Shown: positions 50,255 through 64,000 of the stretch, in pieces | How positions within the stretch are numbered: position 1 is the stretch's first letter | Layout of the letters: each line of letters opens with the position of its first letter | NCBI GenBank assembly: GCA_037833965.1 | Contig: AP031356.1 | Location: forward strand, 18,188,501 to 18,252,500 | Direction: 5' to 3' | DNA: 64,000 nt | From: Marchantia polymorpha subsp. ruderalis | Lineage: Eukaryota; Streptophyta; Marchantiopsida; Marchantiales; Marchantiaceae | Made by a program: the position numbers and the translations under genes | The notes under the pieces: model-generated | Database searches by the model: none | Told to the model about the DNA's origin: nothing | The model's input: the letters and a program-made list of their open reading frames with translations, nothing else

Positions 50255-50596
50255 GTGCGTCGGGTAAAAAAAATACCTTTTATAGATTATGGAATGGCAA
50301 AAGTTATCCGTGTGATGAGGCTCACGTTCGCTTTTATATGGCCCTTAGTGCTCAGGTTGATTAATATAATATTAAGTTTCTTTGCTGCCTTCTTGCATGT
50401 ATACATCAGGCTGCATCATGTGATCCTTCAGTCGACCAAAGGTCGAGTGAAGGATCTGACTTTTTTTGTGCCCTTTTTTTATTTGTTTTTCTATTCGTGG
50501 CTCATCGCCCAGTTCTTTCGCATGTGCAAACGGGTTCCCGTCCCGAACTTATCCACTTTTGCCATAGGGCCCACAGGGCGAATCCCGGAAATCTAA
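50255..50596 (+). CDS. 113-codon hydrophobic ORF within the insert
   Basis: The frame begins in MRRVKKIPFIDYGMAK and has two or three likely membrane segments (around LTFAFIWPLVLRLINIILSF and FFVPFFYLFFYSWLIAQFF), ending GPTGRIPEI. It is not recognised as a standard mitochondrial gene. It may be a mitochondrial ORF fragment or a chance open frame. A hairpin with TCGACC and GGTCGA arms lies inside it. Confidence 0.25.
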   Translation: MRRVKKIPFIDYGMAKVIRVMRLTFAFIWPLVLRLINIILSFFAAFLHVYIRLHHVILQSTKGRVKDLTFFVPFFYLFFYSWLIAQFFRMCKRVPVPNLSTFAIGPTGRIPEI

Positions 50597-51160
50597 GCAT
50601 TTGGTACTAAGAGCCCGAGTGACAAAATGAACTAAAAGCAATACTAAACTGATAATGGAATATGAGGGCTCTCATGTGCCATTAGGTACATTCCAACATT
50701 CTCACTGTATTCTGGAATCGTCGACGAAATGAGAGTCCCTGTCGGAAAAATATCTCATTTTGACCAATCAGCAGGAAACCTATTAGGGTCAAATCAACCC
50801 CGGCGAAGGCAAGCTCGAAGGAGCTCTATAGGATCCCCAGAGATCGAGGTATAAATTGGTCGGGATGGGAGATTCCCTCAGGAACCGGGGCCTCCCAATT
50901 TGACATCCATGATCTTTCCGTTCCACATTTGGTTCAAGGTCATGAACGAGAGAAAAATTAATTTACAAACTTTCGATTATGATCTTGGTGACTTATGAGA
51001 CAGACTTGGTTACAAACTGATTAACAATCATCACACCTCATTGGTTGGAATCTACCATGTTTCAATTTTGAGCCAATCATAATCTAGATGCTCCTTTTAA
51101 TTTAAACGTAAATTTAGTTAATTTAGGCGCCTTGTTATAAGGTTACCTAAAATAATTATT

Positions 51161-52980
51161 TCTGGTTATAGGTTATGAAACCAAGTGGCTTGTAAAGTTA
51201 TTGACAATAGGAATGTTTTTTCAAGACATCGAGATCATTGAAAGAGCAAGATTTACTTACACGTGTTATTAATGATGTGACACAAGAACATATTGAGTTA
51301 AAGATCGAACAAATTTTGAAGAGAAAGCATTGGAGTGACAAGTTATTGTGGGTAAGATTCAAATATTTGCATCAGTTAATAAATTTCAACTAGAATCATC
51401 AACTAAGAAATCATCAAGTCAAATTAGTGGGATTCATATAAATATAAATTATGGATTGATTCATCCATTTTGGAAAATTTTGATATTGTTATCAAAGATG
51501 AAGATAACATTGCATAGAATTCAAAAGAAAAAAAAACTTATTTTAATAGTAAAATTCAAACCTTAGTCAATAAACTTGAGTGAAATACTGTTGTGAAGTG
51601 TAATTGCTAATGAAATAAAAAACATGAGAATTAATAGATTCTCCAAGTAATCAAGCTTTGATTAATTTCATATGATTGTACAAACTGATAAACAATAGAA
51701 AATATGGCAAGAGAAAACTTTTTGCAGTCAAAATTTTTCGTAATTAACTATAATTATTTTCGCAGTCGAGAAAAATAATAGTTAATAATTTTACAAAAGA
51801 AATTCTTTTAATATATAACAAATTTTCTTCACATGTAGCAAAGTATGCTACCATTTGACTAGTATATGCACTGCTGCAATATTTAGTCTGGGTGTACATC
51901 AGATGTATGCAATTACTCCATATTATATGAATCTTTAGAGAAAAAAGTTTACATAAGAAGTTGATTTTGACAAGAAAAGTCAAGAGAACTTGGATTGTAA
52001 ATTAATGAAATCATTATATCTCTATATAATGATAACAATATCATTAAAAAGAAGAATGTAAGATTTAATGAATTCATGAAAACACAAAAATTTTTACAAT
52101 ATAATATATATACATATTGAAATTAAAACTTTTAATCTCATTATTCTAATACTCTACATGGATAACATGCTAAATGAATATTTTAACTAGAAATGTACAC
52201 ATATAGCTAATGAAATATAATTTTATGATTACTCATATTAGAAATGCTAAGACATACATTAGGTGTATGCACACATCTACCTAATGAAACCAATTTCTCG
52301 TTTTAGTGGAACAAGGTGTTTCAACAACAAAAGTGAATAAAATATTGAAGTAGATATCATCAACTAGAATAATGTTTTATGACTTACTTAAATTTAAATC
52401 TAAAAAATGGGGTTAATATGAATAACAAATGGTGAGTCTTTTTGAAAGTAGTCAAATGATTTGATAATATGACACTACTCTTTACAATAAAGATTCATAT
52501 TACTCCTATATTTATGGAAAACAGTCTCACTTGTAAAATTTCTATTTATTTCAACAAATTCCTTAGCTTTGTAGTCGATGATCCTTGTTAATGTAATATC
52601 CTACCTGAAGCTTTTATCAAAACGCAAATATTTGTTAACAAATTACTTTTCTAGATTAAGTTACATTATTCACTCGAAAGTTTTAATGGTATTTGTACAA
52701 ATGAGCTCTTGTAATGACTTAAAAAAACACGTGAAACAAACCCGTGTCACCAAGTATTTGGTGTCACACACCAAACAGTGACCGGCGCGCCCCAAAAATT
52801 TCCCAAATTCCAGTTGGAACAATTCTTTAATATTTTTATTAGTAAGTAACCAAACAGGCGAAACGAGCACAGCATTTTCATTGCCATGTGTTCGGGGCAA
52901 GTGAGTAACTGCAACTACCACATCGTGGAATCCTGAATTCAGTATCTGTCGACAAGATTCTGAATCCAGAAACTTCGACT
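51161..52980. other. AT-rich gene-free stretch
   Basis: AT-rich with faint protein-like traces near 51,240-51,330 (VINDVTQEHIELK-like) that may be another old Copia remnant. Nothing else is supported until the promoter of the first aldo-keto reductase. Confidence 0.45.
52728..52733. promoter_or_regulatory. G-box CACGTG upstream of aldo-keto reductase 1
   Basis: A CACGTG core, bound in plants by bZIP and bHLH factors, lies about 290 bp upstream of the TATA box. Function is inferred from sequence only. Confidence 0.35.
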
Positions 52981-53020
52981 GTTTCTCACGGTGTTTCCAA
53001 TCCACTGGTCCGGGTGTAGT

Positions 53021-53028
53021 CTATAAGT
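53021..53028 (+). promoter_or_regulatory. Likely TATA box of aldo-keto reductase 1
   Basis: CTATAAGT lies about 470 bp before the start codon, in a GC-balanced leader. A start near 53,055 would give a 5' leader of about 440 nt, possibly containing an intron. Confidence 0.4.
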
Positions 53029-53494
53029 ACGTCTTGCAGTGCTTCCATACTCCTCGTTTTAAGCAAGAGACGAAGAAAACCACGAAGGATTTCTGTCTGC
53101 AGTTAGTTTGCTCACAAGGGAGTTGGAAATAGTCCAGATCGATCAAGACAGTCCTTCTCAGAGATTTTCAGCCGAGTTCGTAATCTGAGATGGATCAGCG
53201 ATAGATCGATGGAACCAATTGCGCAGATGCGGTTGACTTGCAACTGTGGCTCAGCTGCCTGAGGCGTAAGCGGCGAGCTACAACTGGACGGTTCGAAGGG
53301 CGTGCTCGCAAGCTTCAGATCTTCGAGCACTTGATCTTCAAGTTCCTGGTTTATCATTAATAATTTCAAATTCAAGCGCCGGTCGGGCCAAGTGGTTACA
53401 GATCTGAAGCGTGAGTGTATTTGAGTGCTACAATCAGATTTTCGGCGCAAACTCGTGAATCTGGGAACAGCAAGGAGCTCGAGAACGAGCAGAC

Positions 53495-55224
<1,730 letters not shown>

Positions 55225-56175
55225 GTTCTCATCTATTCGGTCTGAATGGTGGATAAGTAGACGTCTGACAGTGGTTTAAATAACTTACACGGTTCTATTT
55301 AGTCGTAAAGCAAAGGTTGTAGGAGCTGCGTATAATGAGGACAAGGGATGATTGAAAACGACCGATGTGGAATAATTCCACATTGCACATATTTGACTGT
55401 GATAATCTGTCGAAGGCACCTTGCGAATGTTAGCACATTGAATGCTACACAGTTACTTACACGTCATGAGGCTTCGGACACTAGGGTGGGAGAGGAAGCT
55501 TCCGCCACCTGCACACCATATACATGGTCCTCCGTGGATTTAACACAAGCTGAACAATCTCACACTGGAATCCATGCCACATGAATATGATAATCTTCTT
55601 GCGGATGATAATCTGCATTCCAATATCATGCACCCTAAAAACTATACATTGCGTCTTTATACTATGCATGGACTATTTCCATGCAGACTAAAATAAAAAT
55701 GAAGATGATTTCCATCTATCTTTATAATGTACTTTGTGAACCTTGAGCTGTTCAAGACCTTTGGTGAACTCCTCTACTCTTGACTCAATTCCCAGCTCGG
55801 CTATCTCGGATGCTCTATGCGACGCTGTCTTCTTCTTCGGGACCTTATTTCCCGTCCTCGTCTGAGAAACTGAACTCAAAGTAGGCTCAAGTCGTTGACG
55901 CGACACTATTCAGAAAATGCTTCACATGATGCAGTAGCCTATTGCTTTGTCTTAAATATACAACATGGCACAGCTAGAATCGAATTGATTTGGAGTATGA
56001 TTCTAACAAGAACAAGCAAGCTGCAATCAAAGACCTTCACATACGCCATGGGGAGATATCGTTTGTGATCCATGGGTCTCCGATCGGAAACCGTATAATA
56101 TAAGGAAGGCAGATGAAGACAGACATAATGATCGATCGAAGTGAGTTTGGAGAGTGTGCCTGTCTTTTGGAAATC
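55225..56175. other. Intergenic stretch between aldo-keto reductase copies
   Basis: A 72-codon minus-strand frame (55,688-55,906) with SRVEEFTKGLEQLKVHKVHYK is protein-like but unrecognised, perhaps a fragment. Otherwise no feature. Confidence 0.4.
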
Positions 56176-56180
56176 TGAAC

Positions 56181-58005
56181 ATGGCGTCTGAAGCAAAGGT
56201 TCCCCGGGAAACCCAAGGATTTCGAGTACCATGCCAAGGGTCTTTCAACAAAATGTGATAGTGATCTCTTCAAACCGATTGTTCAACAAAATTTACGGTC
56301 AAAAAATTGTTGATCGATCTTTGAGATTGATTGATTGATCTTTGAAATTGATTGATCTAAAGCTTCAAACGTCTTGGAAGTTTGTAATGGTAGGGTAAGT
56401 GTAGCTAGGATGTATGGGCATGTCGACGGCATACGGTCCTCCGATCTCGTCGTGGAAATATCCAATCGATACATGAAGCTTTTGGAATGATTATCACGAC
56501 CTCACATAATGGAAATTCTAGAGGGCAAGTTATGGACGAGACCCAAATCCGTTCATGTTTGCGAGTGAGTATTTGCAATCTCGACAGATCTCTTCATGTT
56601 CCGCTCGGACTGATAAACCGGATTGCTTGTCGATATAGGCTGCCGAAGTTATGAAAGATAGGTACAGATTTGTTCAAAATTTGTTGCATTCTGTTGCATA
56701 TCTACATATGCAACAGAGGATATCCAGAGTACGTGCGATCTGCTCGCGAGGGAAGTCTGAAAAGGTTCCCTCGGATCTGGATTGCGTCGATTAGATTTAA
56801 ATGCACAGAGTGGATGAGAAAGTTTCAATCGAGATAACCGTAAATTGTCGCCTTTTAAGAGTTCTCGCATTGTGTACTGTGATTGGAGGAGTCCAGCTCT
56901 GGATCATTCTTTCAGTGGATGTCTAACCGGTCTGGAAGCTTTTGCTTTCAAAATTGGCAAAATGGAGAGACTGGTCCAGGAAGGTAAGCATCCTAGCACG
57001 GCTGTACATATCGGGAGTTTGCTGTGGGCTCGTGACGTCGAGGACATCCGTCTGAATGGGATTCGGAAATGAAGCATTTTACGATATTGTGCTGTAAACT
57101 GCTAGGCATGCGATGCCAGCTACAGCTACCGGCCGAAATGCAAGGAAGTTGAGGACCCTTACCACCACGTTCGTCTATCAATGGGCTGGGAGAGTTGGGT
57201 GTATGCTTTGTGTCCTACAACTCGCTGAGTCGATGCTTCCTTTCTGGCAAGAATCATGGCAGAGTTCACTGACAAGGACTGCAGAAAGGTGCGTTCACCT
57301 TCACACTTATTATCCGATTTGGACATGACGAAATATCTGTTCGTGTTCAGGCAAGACAGAATTTTCCTCTGTGCATTGTTTATTGTTCGGTCATGTCATA
57401 AACACGCTCTAGTTTCTTATGGCTAACGATTGAAATTGGATTGTTGTTGACGCACACTTCTCACTATAATTCTTGCTGAAAAGTGGAACAAAATGCTTTG
57501 AACGTTTGATAACTATTTGGTGGTTGAATTGTGGAGCAGATTGCGCGCTGTGATCTGTGAATTGTTGTGGACTGTCCTTGTGTGTAAATGGTATGGTGTT
57601 TACTTATCATCCGGATCCCTGATCATGTACTTATTCCACTTGATGATTATATCCTGATATGTATGTATGTTTGCAGTATGCGGTTCCAAGATCTTTTGGT
57701 GACAGTTTTGAGGAATTGTGTTAATGGGGGGCCACTATGATTTGTACAAGTGGCTAGCTCGCTTTCGCATGGATTCAGCACGAAGGAACGGTTCCTGTCC
57801 CAGGTACAACGAGGCCTCAAAATCTGGAGGAGAACGTCGGACCCCTGACCTTTCAAGCTCACTGCAAATGACATCCAGAGTCTAGGAGCATCTGTGCCTC
57901 CTGACGAAATGCTAGGGGACAGATACAAGGACATGAACCATACTGAGGGGTTTTGAAATAGTCCTCCTGGTGATTCCTGGACAGGTGCTCTACTAGCCTA
58001 GCCAC
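56181..58005 (+). pseudogene. Aldo-keto reductase pseudogene
   Basis: A decayed third copy, parts in order: MASEAKVPRETQGFRVPCQG (56,181), LGCMGMSTAYGPP (about 56,410-56,445), a decayed exon 2 ending near EKVSIEIT (56,815-56,840), MERLVQEGK and LLWARDVEDIR (56,961-57,050), FTDKDCRK (about 57,270-57,293) and an exon-5 remnant with LTANDIQSLGASVPPDE and GDRYKDMNH (57,740-57,940). Between the first two parts about 170 bp is inserted, catalytic-motif regions are lost, and stops and frame changes occur in at least five places. Intron positions follow the intact copies, so it arose by DNA duplication, not retroposition. Confidence 0.85.
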
Positions 58006-58932
58006 TCATCGATGAGCATCATGCACATTAGTATTTGGCAGTCATTGTAAATGAAAGGCCTATACTGTATATGCCTTTCGATTACAGCATACTAGACCGA
58101 TGGTCATCTTGAAACTTGGTGGCAATGTAAAAGCGTACCCGGGAGGATACAGCGTCCGTCATATCCTGAAAGGAAACTTCCGCTGACTTGTGTAATTCGG
58201 AAATTTGACATTGACTTCATCACTGTAATTAATGTTCTCTTGATGACCAGAGTCCGAGAACTTTAAGGAGCAAGTTGTTTGGACGAATTCAGTCAATGCC
58301 ACGAAAATGGTCGCTTGTTGTGTACAACAACTTGGATGCCAAACATTTATCATCATTGTGGCACTGGTCAAGACACAGCCTTCAAAGGAAAGAAAACAAA
58401 AGAATCAGTCCTTCACTGATGATGATATTGTAGAGCCAGTAAACAGTAACGACAGGGGATCACACTTATATTGACATGCGTAAGCTTCACGTCCCGGTAG
58501 ACCACGTACTCTCGCAACAGACCATGTAAATGGAAGTAGAAGCTTGTGTCGTTTTTCCATGTGGAGTGATTTTATAAAAGATAAATTGCAAACATGAAAC
58601 ATGAAACGTGCAGTAGACTTTTGATAGACATTGTTACATTCCCTACATTTCGAAGACTAATTTACGATATTTACTTAAAGCTTCATTTCACAATCAGTCT
58701 AATAAACTGTCCCCAGTACACCCTGATCATGATATGTTACCGCCAGTAAGCCTTCGTAAATTGGAACCTGATGGTGGCATAGGGATACCCTGGCAAGTAT
58801 GTGGCAGATGGAAAAACCGAAACTAGCGGCAGAGGCTGAGAATCAGCGCGTATTAGCCGCTCTGTTCTCACTGTGCGACTTCAACCTTAGTTTGTACAGA
58901 TGGGGAGTTTACGAGGGACAATGACCATGGTC

Positions 58933-58983
58933 CTCGTTGATGAGAAGCATCGTAAGCATCTTATGATGCCTCTCATCAACGAG
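58933..58983 (-). repeat. Strong hairpin just downstream of aldo-keto reductase 2
   Basis: Two 24-nt arms (outer CTCGTTGATGAGA and TCTCATCAACGAG perfect, inner part with two mismatches) around a 3-nt loop. It starts 43 bp past the stop codon of the minus-strand gene, so it probably lies in its 3' untranslated region. Confidence 0.8.
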
Positions 58984-59025
58984 AGCTTTCTCTCCCTCTT
59001 CCTGTGGAAACAGGATCTGACTAGT

Positions 59026-61596
<2,571 letters not shown>

Positions 61597-61599
61597 GGC

Positions 61600-64000
61600 T
61601 GCTTCCGCAATGTCAGTCAGCCAGTCAGTCGACTCAGCTCCTACAGATATCAAATTCTCCCTGCACTGACCTCGAGAACTACGATTCCGATGCCTTGATT
61701 GCCAGCTTGTTATATCCGCCGATGTCTCCTTGCAGTTGATGCTGGTCCGAGAAGCGGTCGATCGGGAATGATGCTTCCCGTTCACTTTCGCAGGACATCA
61801 GACATTTCCAATGGGCCTCGGAAGGCCCTGTACAACAGAGTACGCTCGTTGACTATTTCTCGGTCGCTTAGGACTGAAAGAATATATTTGGACGTCGTGC
61901 CGCCATAAATGTTGGATAGGAACCACTTAGACTTAAACACGTACGCCGAATTGCATCGTTAGATTTTAGCAGAGGCGGTCTGGGACTCGTAATCCACCCC
62001 TGGTTGGATGGTTGCTGAAATGGCGAGCAAATCACGTACATGTGAGGAAATCGCGCGAAGCTCACCCAGAAGGTCGTCATGGGCACGAAGTCAAACCCCT
62101 CTTCGGCTCGACGCCACCTGATCGTGTCTCGTCCGAAACCTGTCGTTGAAACCTGTTCGTTCTGGAGGAAAGTGTGATGCTATAAGACATAGAACGAAGA
62201 CTAGATCCAAATGCCTGCCCCCTGGGAAATCCATCAGGAAAGTCCAGCATCGATCACCAGCACCACAGTTGCTCTGCCCCTTGGCAGCTCAGCAGCTCAG
62301 TAGCCCTCATATACAGTGAGAGTAAATGCATACGCTCAGTTGTCTCGGGTTCATGCATGATTGAAGTGTTCGATATGTCGAGCGAGGCCCAGTCTGCACT
62401 GTCTAATTGGTATCTGGCTAAATGTAAATGAGTTGCATCGTTTAAATTTTTTTTCTTCCGACTTGGGAATGCACATCAAATGCTAATCGATTAAAGGTAA
62501 CAGTTTATGAAAAGTGCTTGAATCTTTTGTCATAGATATTATTTGAGGGCCTCTGGTCAACAGTTACTCTACACTTTCTGCAGTTTCAGTTCTCTTCAGT
62601 TCATAATTTTAGGCAGATGTCAAAGTCACTTTGTGAATTAGAGACCACCTGCCATGAAACTTAGCTTGAAGTCTAAATCCAGATCATAATCTTCTGCGTA
62701 ACCCACATCACCCTAACTCCTTCTCTTCATCGGGATTTGCAAAAGGTATCATAGAGGACTGAAAAAAGAACTAGTGTATGTTGATCATGTAACGTCGTTA
62801 AAACAAAGGCGCATTACTTGATTCTTCATTTTAGACATGACCTTTCGGGACTTTCTTCCATTATGGGAGATAATATAATCTTCCATGATGTATATTAATA
62901 TATTCATAATATATATAAAAAGGGAGCGATTAATTATCCCTCATTTAAGGCCAATTAGCCCTCGTTTTACTCCAGAAGATGCAGAGTTATAGTTCCTCGG
63001 ATAAATAGCATTCAGGGTTAGAATATTTAGGGTGAGTACTAACTCGCCCTAAATGAAGGAAAAATAACTTCACTATTAAAAAAAATACATGTGTTTTTTC
63101 TACTATTGTCTAAAACAGTTCTTGAGTTGCTTATTATCTGCGTAATGGTTTTAACTGTACTCTCGACGACTAAGAAATCTCGAAAGGGCAGGTTGTACTA
63201 GGCTGCGATTCTTCGTGTATGATTGTGTGTTTTAAGACGCAGGCCGTGCAAGGTTCGACTCGGAAGTGGACACTCGGTTAGTCAAACTTCCCATTTTGCT
63301 TGGCTTTTCGTACGGGCGCCCGACTGACTTATCGCTGCTCCTCTTCCGGCTCGAAAGCCCCCCTCCTACTCCTGAAGCGCGCATGCTGTTTCTACGACCC
63401 TCGTGTACAAATGCCTTCCCAGCGATCCTCTTCTCTCTTGCCAGTAAAATAAAGCAATTATGTGCCACTCGACTGGACTCCGTGCGAGGTGCATCCTTGT
63501 GACACGCACGCAGACTCGACGATTCAAAGCCAGGACGGAGTTGCGATTCTGAGCTCCTCCTCACTCGCAGGCATGGAGAATCATGAACCCCTACGCAGTA
63601 TAAGTCCGTGTTGTGCACTTCTGTACTGACGGATTCTGAGATACACGGTGTATGTACATTAAGAGTATATTGTATGGAGTGCAAGTCTGAAGTCGACGCT
63701 ACGAGCTCCCAGCTTTCCAGAAAAAGCACTGCCCTGCACTGGAGTCTGGACGGACGTATGAGGAGGATGGCCTGTACGAGGTCCGTGCTTTACAGGAGAG
63801 ACATCAAGTACTGGAGGGCATACTGTACCGTATACTGAATCTAATGGATTCATTCAGGGACGACAGCCCTTGGCCTGTCACCGTTTGAAGAGCTCTTCCG
63901 TCTGAATTCCTCTGCACTGGTCCGCCTGCCTGACCGCGACGAGCTCTCACGTAGATATTTGTAATAATTCAAAGAGTTCGAGAAGGACGCCGCTACCAAT
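61600..64000. other. Upstream region and right end, no gene recognised
   Basis: Holds the upstream region of aldo-keto reductase 2, then AT-rich DNA (62,400-63,130) with a dispersed repeat near 62,905-63,065. A 165-codon minus-strand frame (63,232-63,729) in a GC-balanced patch ends with SSRKRSSDKSVGRPYEKPSK. It has no domain I recognise and could be an exon of a gene beyond the window. Confidence 0.4.
62905..63065. repeat. Dispersed repeat shared with 33,925-34,040
   Basis: About 50 bp (GAAGATGCAGAGTTATAG, then AATAGCATTCAGGG) match 33,931-33,980, and both sites are flanked by palindromic TTAATTA/CCCTCA-type sequence. Probably ends of one unidentified repeat family. Confidence 0.5.

Larger units (their letters stand above)
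49678..50947. other. Foreign insert in the MITE, probably mitochondrial DNA (NUMT)
   Basis: Between the two MITE halves the sequence is less AT-rich with GC-rich patches (49,860-49,990, 50,800-50,900). It carries a 57-bp stretch (50,598-50,654, minus) matching the mitochondrial atp6-like piece at 15,286-15,352, a tRNA-like 5' half at 50,094-50,165, and a 113-codon frame for a hydrophobic protein. Mitochondrial origin is inferred from the atp6 match and composition. No complete organelle gene is present. Confidence 0.55.
49538..51160 (+). mobile_element. MITE-like repeat, second copy, split by an insertion
   Basis: The left 140 bp (49,538-49,677) and right 213 bp (about 50,948-51,160) align to the two halves of the repeat at 37,157-37,517, in reverse orientation. 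Shared words include GCATCAAGAAA, GTAATTTAG and CACTTTTGTG on the left, and GAGAGAAAA, CTTGGTGA, AGCCAAT-type and CGCCT/CCTAAAATAA on the right. About 33 bp of the repeat centre is missing and 1.27 kb of foreign DNA takes its place. Confidence 0.65.

Noticed and set aside
63232-63729. 165-codon minus-strand ORF near the right edge
   Set aside because: The start has no clear context and no family is recognised. It could be an exon, but this cannot be supported.

Overview
The window looks like nuclear DNA of a land plant. Host genes have GT-AG introns and plant-type products (a chaperonin CCT delta subunit, a vegetative-storage-protein-like acid phosphatase, auxin-induced-type aldo-keto reductases). 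Gene islands sit in long AT-rich stretches of decayed transposons, Copia elements, BED/hAT transposases and fragments of mitochondrial DNA. Compact introns, gene spacing and two transposon protein families that I associate with bryophytes suggest a moss or liverwort. That placement is inference.

Layout: 328-549 (minus) is the first coding exon of CCT4, running off the left edge. 900-5,800 is AT-rich and empty. 5,929-7,225 (plus) is a two-exon gene for a 46-residue single-pass membrane protein. 10,665-12,638 (minus) is a complete four-exon acid phosphatase. About 15,030-16,262 is mitochondrial DNA (atp6-like piece, SSU rRNA piece). 16,715-19,720 is a broken hAT-like transposase with its own internal insertion. 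25,001-31,098 is a second hAT element, split by a 3.3 kb nested element and carrying an 86-bp insert that contains most of a mitochondrial tRNA-Tyr gene. 31,900-34,100 holds GC-rich palindromic clusters and LTR-kin remnants. 37,157-37,517 is a MITE-like repeat. 37,996-43,966 is an old Copia element with both LTRs. About 46,400-49,330 is a much older Copia fossil containing a large inverted repeat. 49,538-51,160 is a second copy of the MITE, split by 1.27 kb that looks mitochondrial.

The right end is a small aldo-keto reductase cluster: an intact five-exon gene (53,495-55,224, plus, 338 aa), a pseudogene (56,181-58,005, plus) and a second intact five-exon gene (59,026-61,596, minus, 333 aa). 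The two intact genes share intron positions and phases (exons 3 and 4 are 173 and 97 bp in both), so they are duplicates. No operon-like or defence-like gene system is visible. The most unusual aspect is repeated capture of organelle DNA, including two cases where the interrupted element allows the insertion to be delimited.
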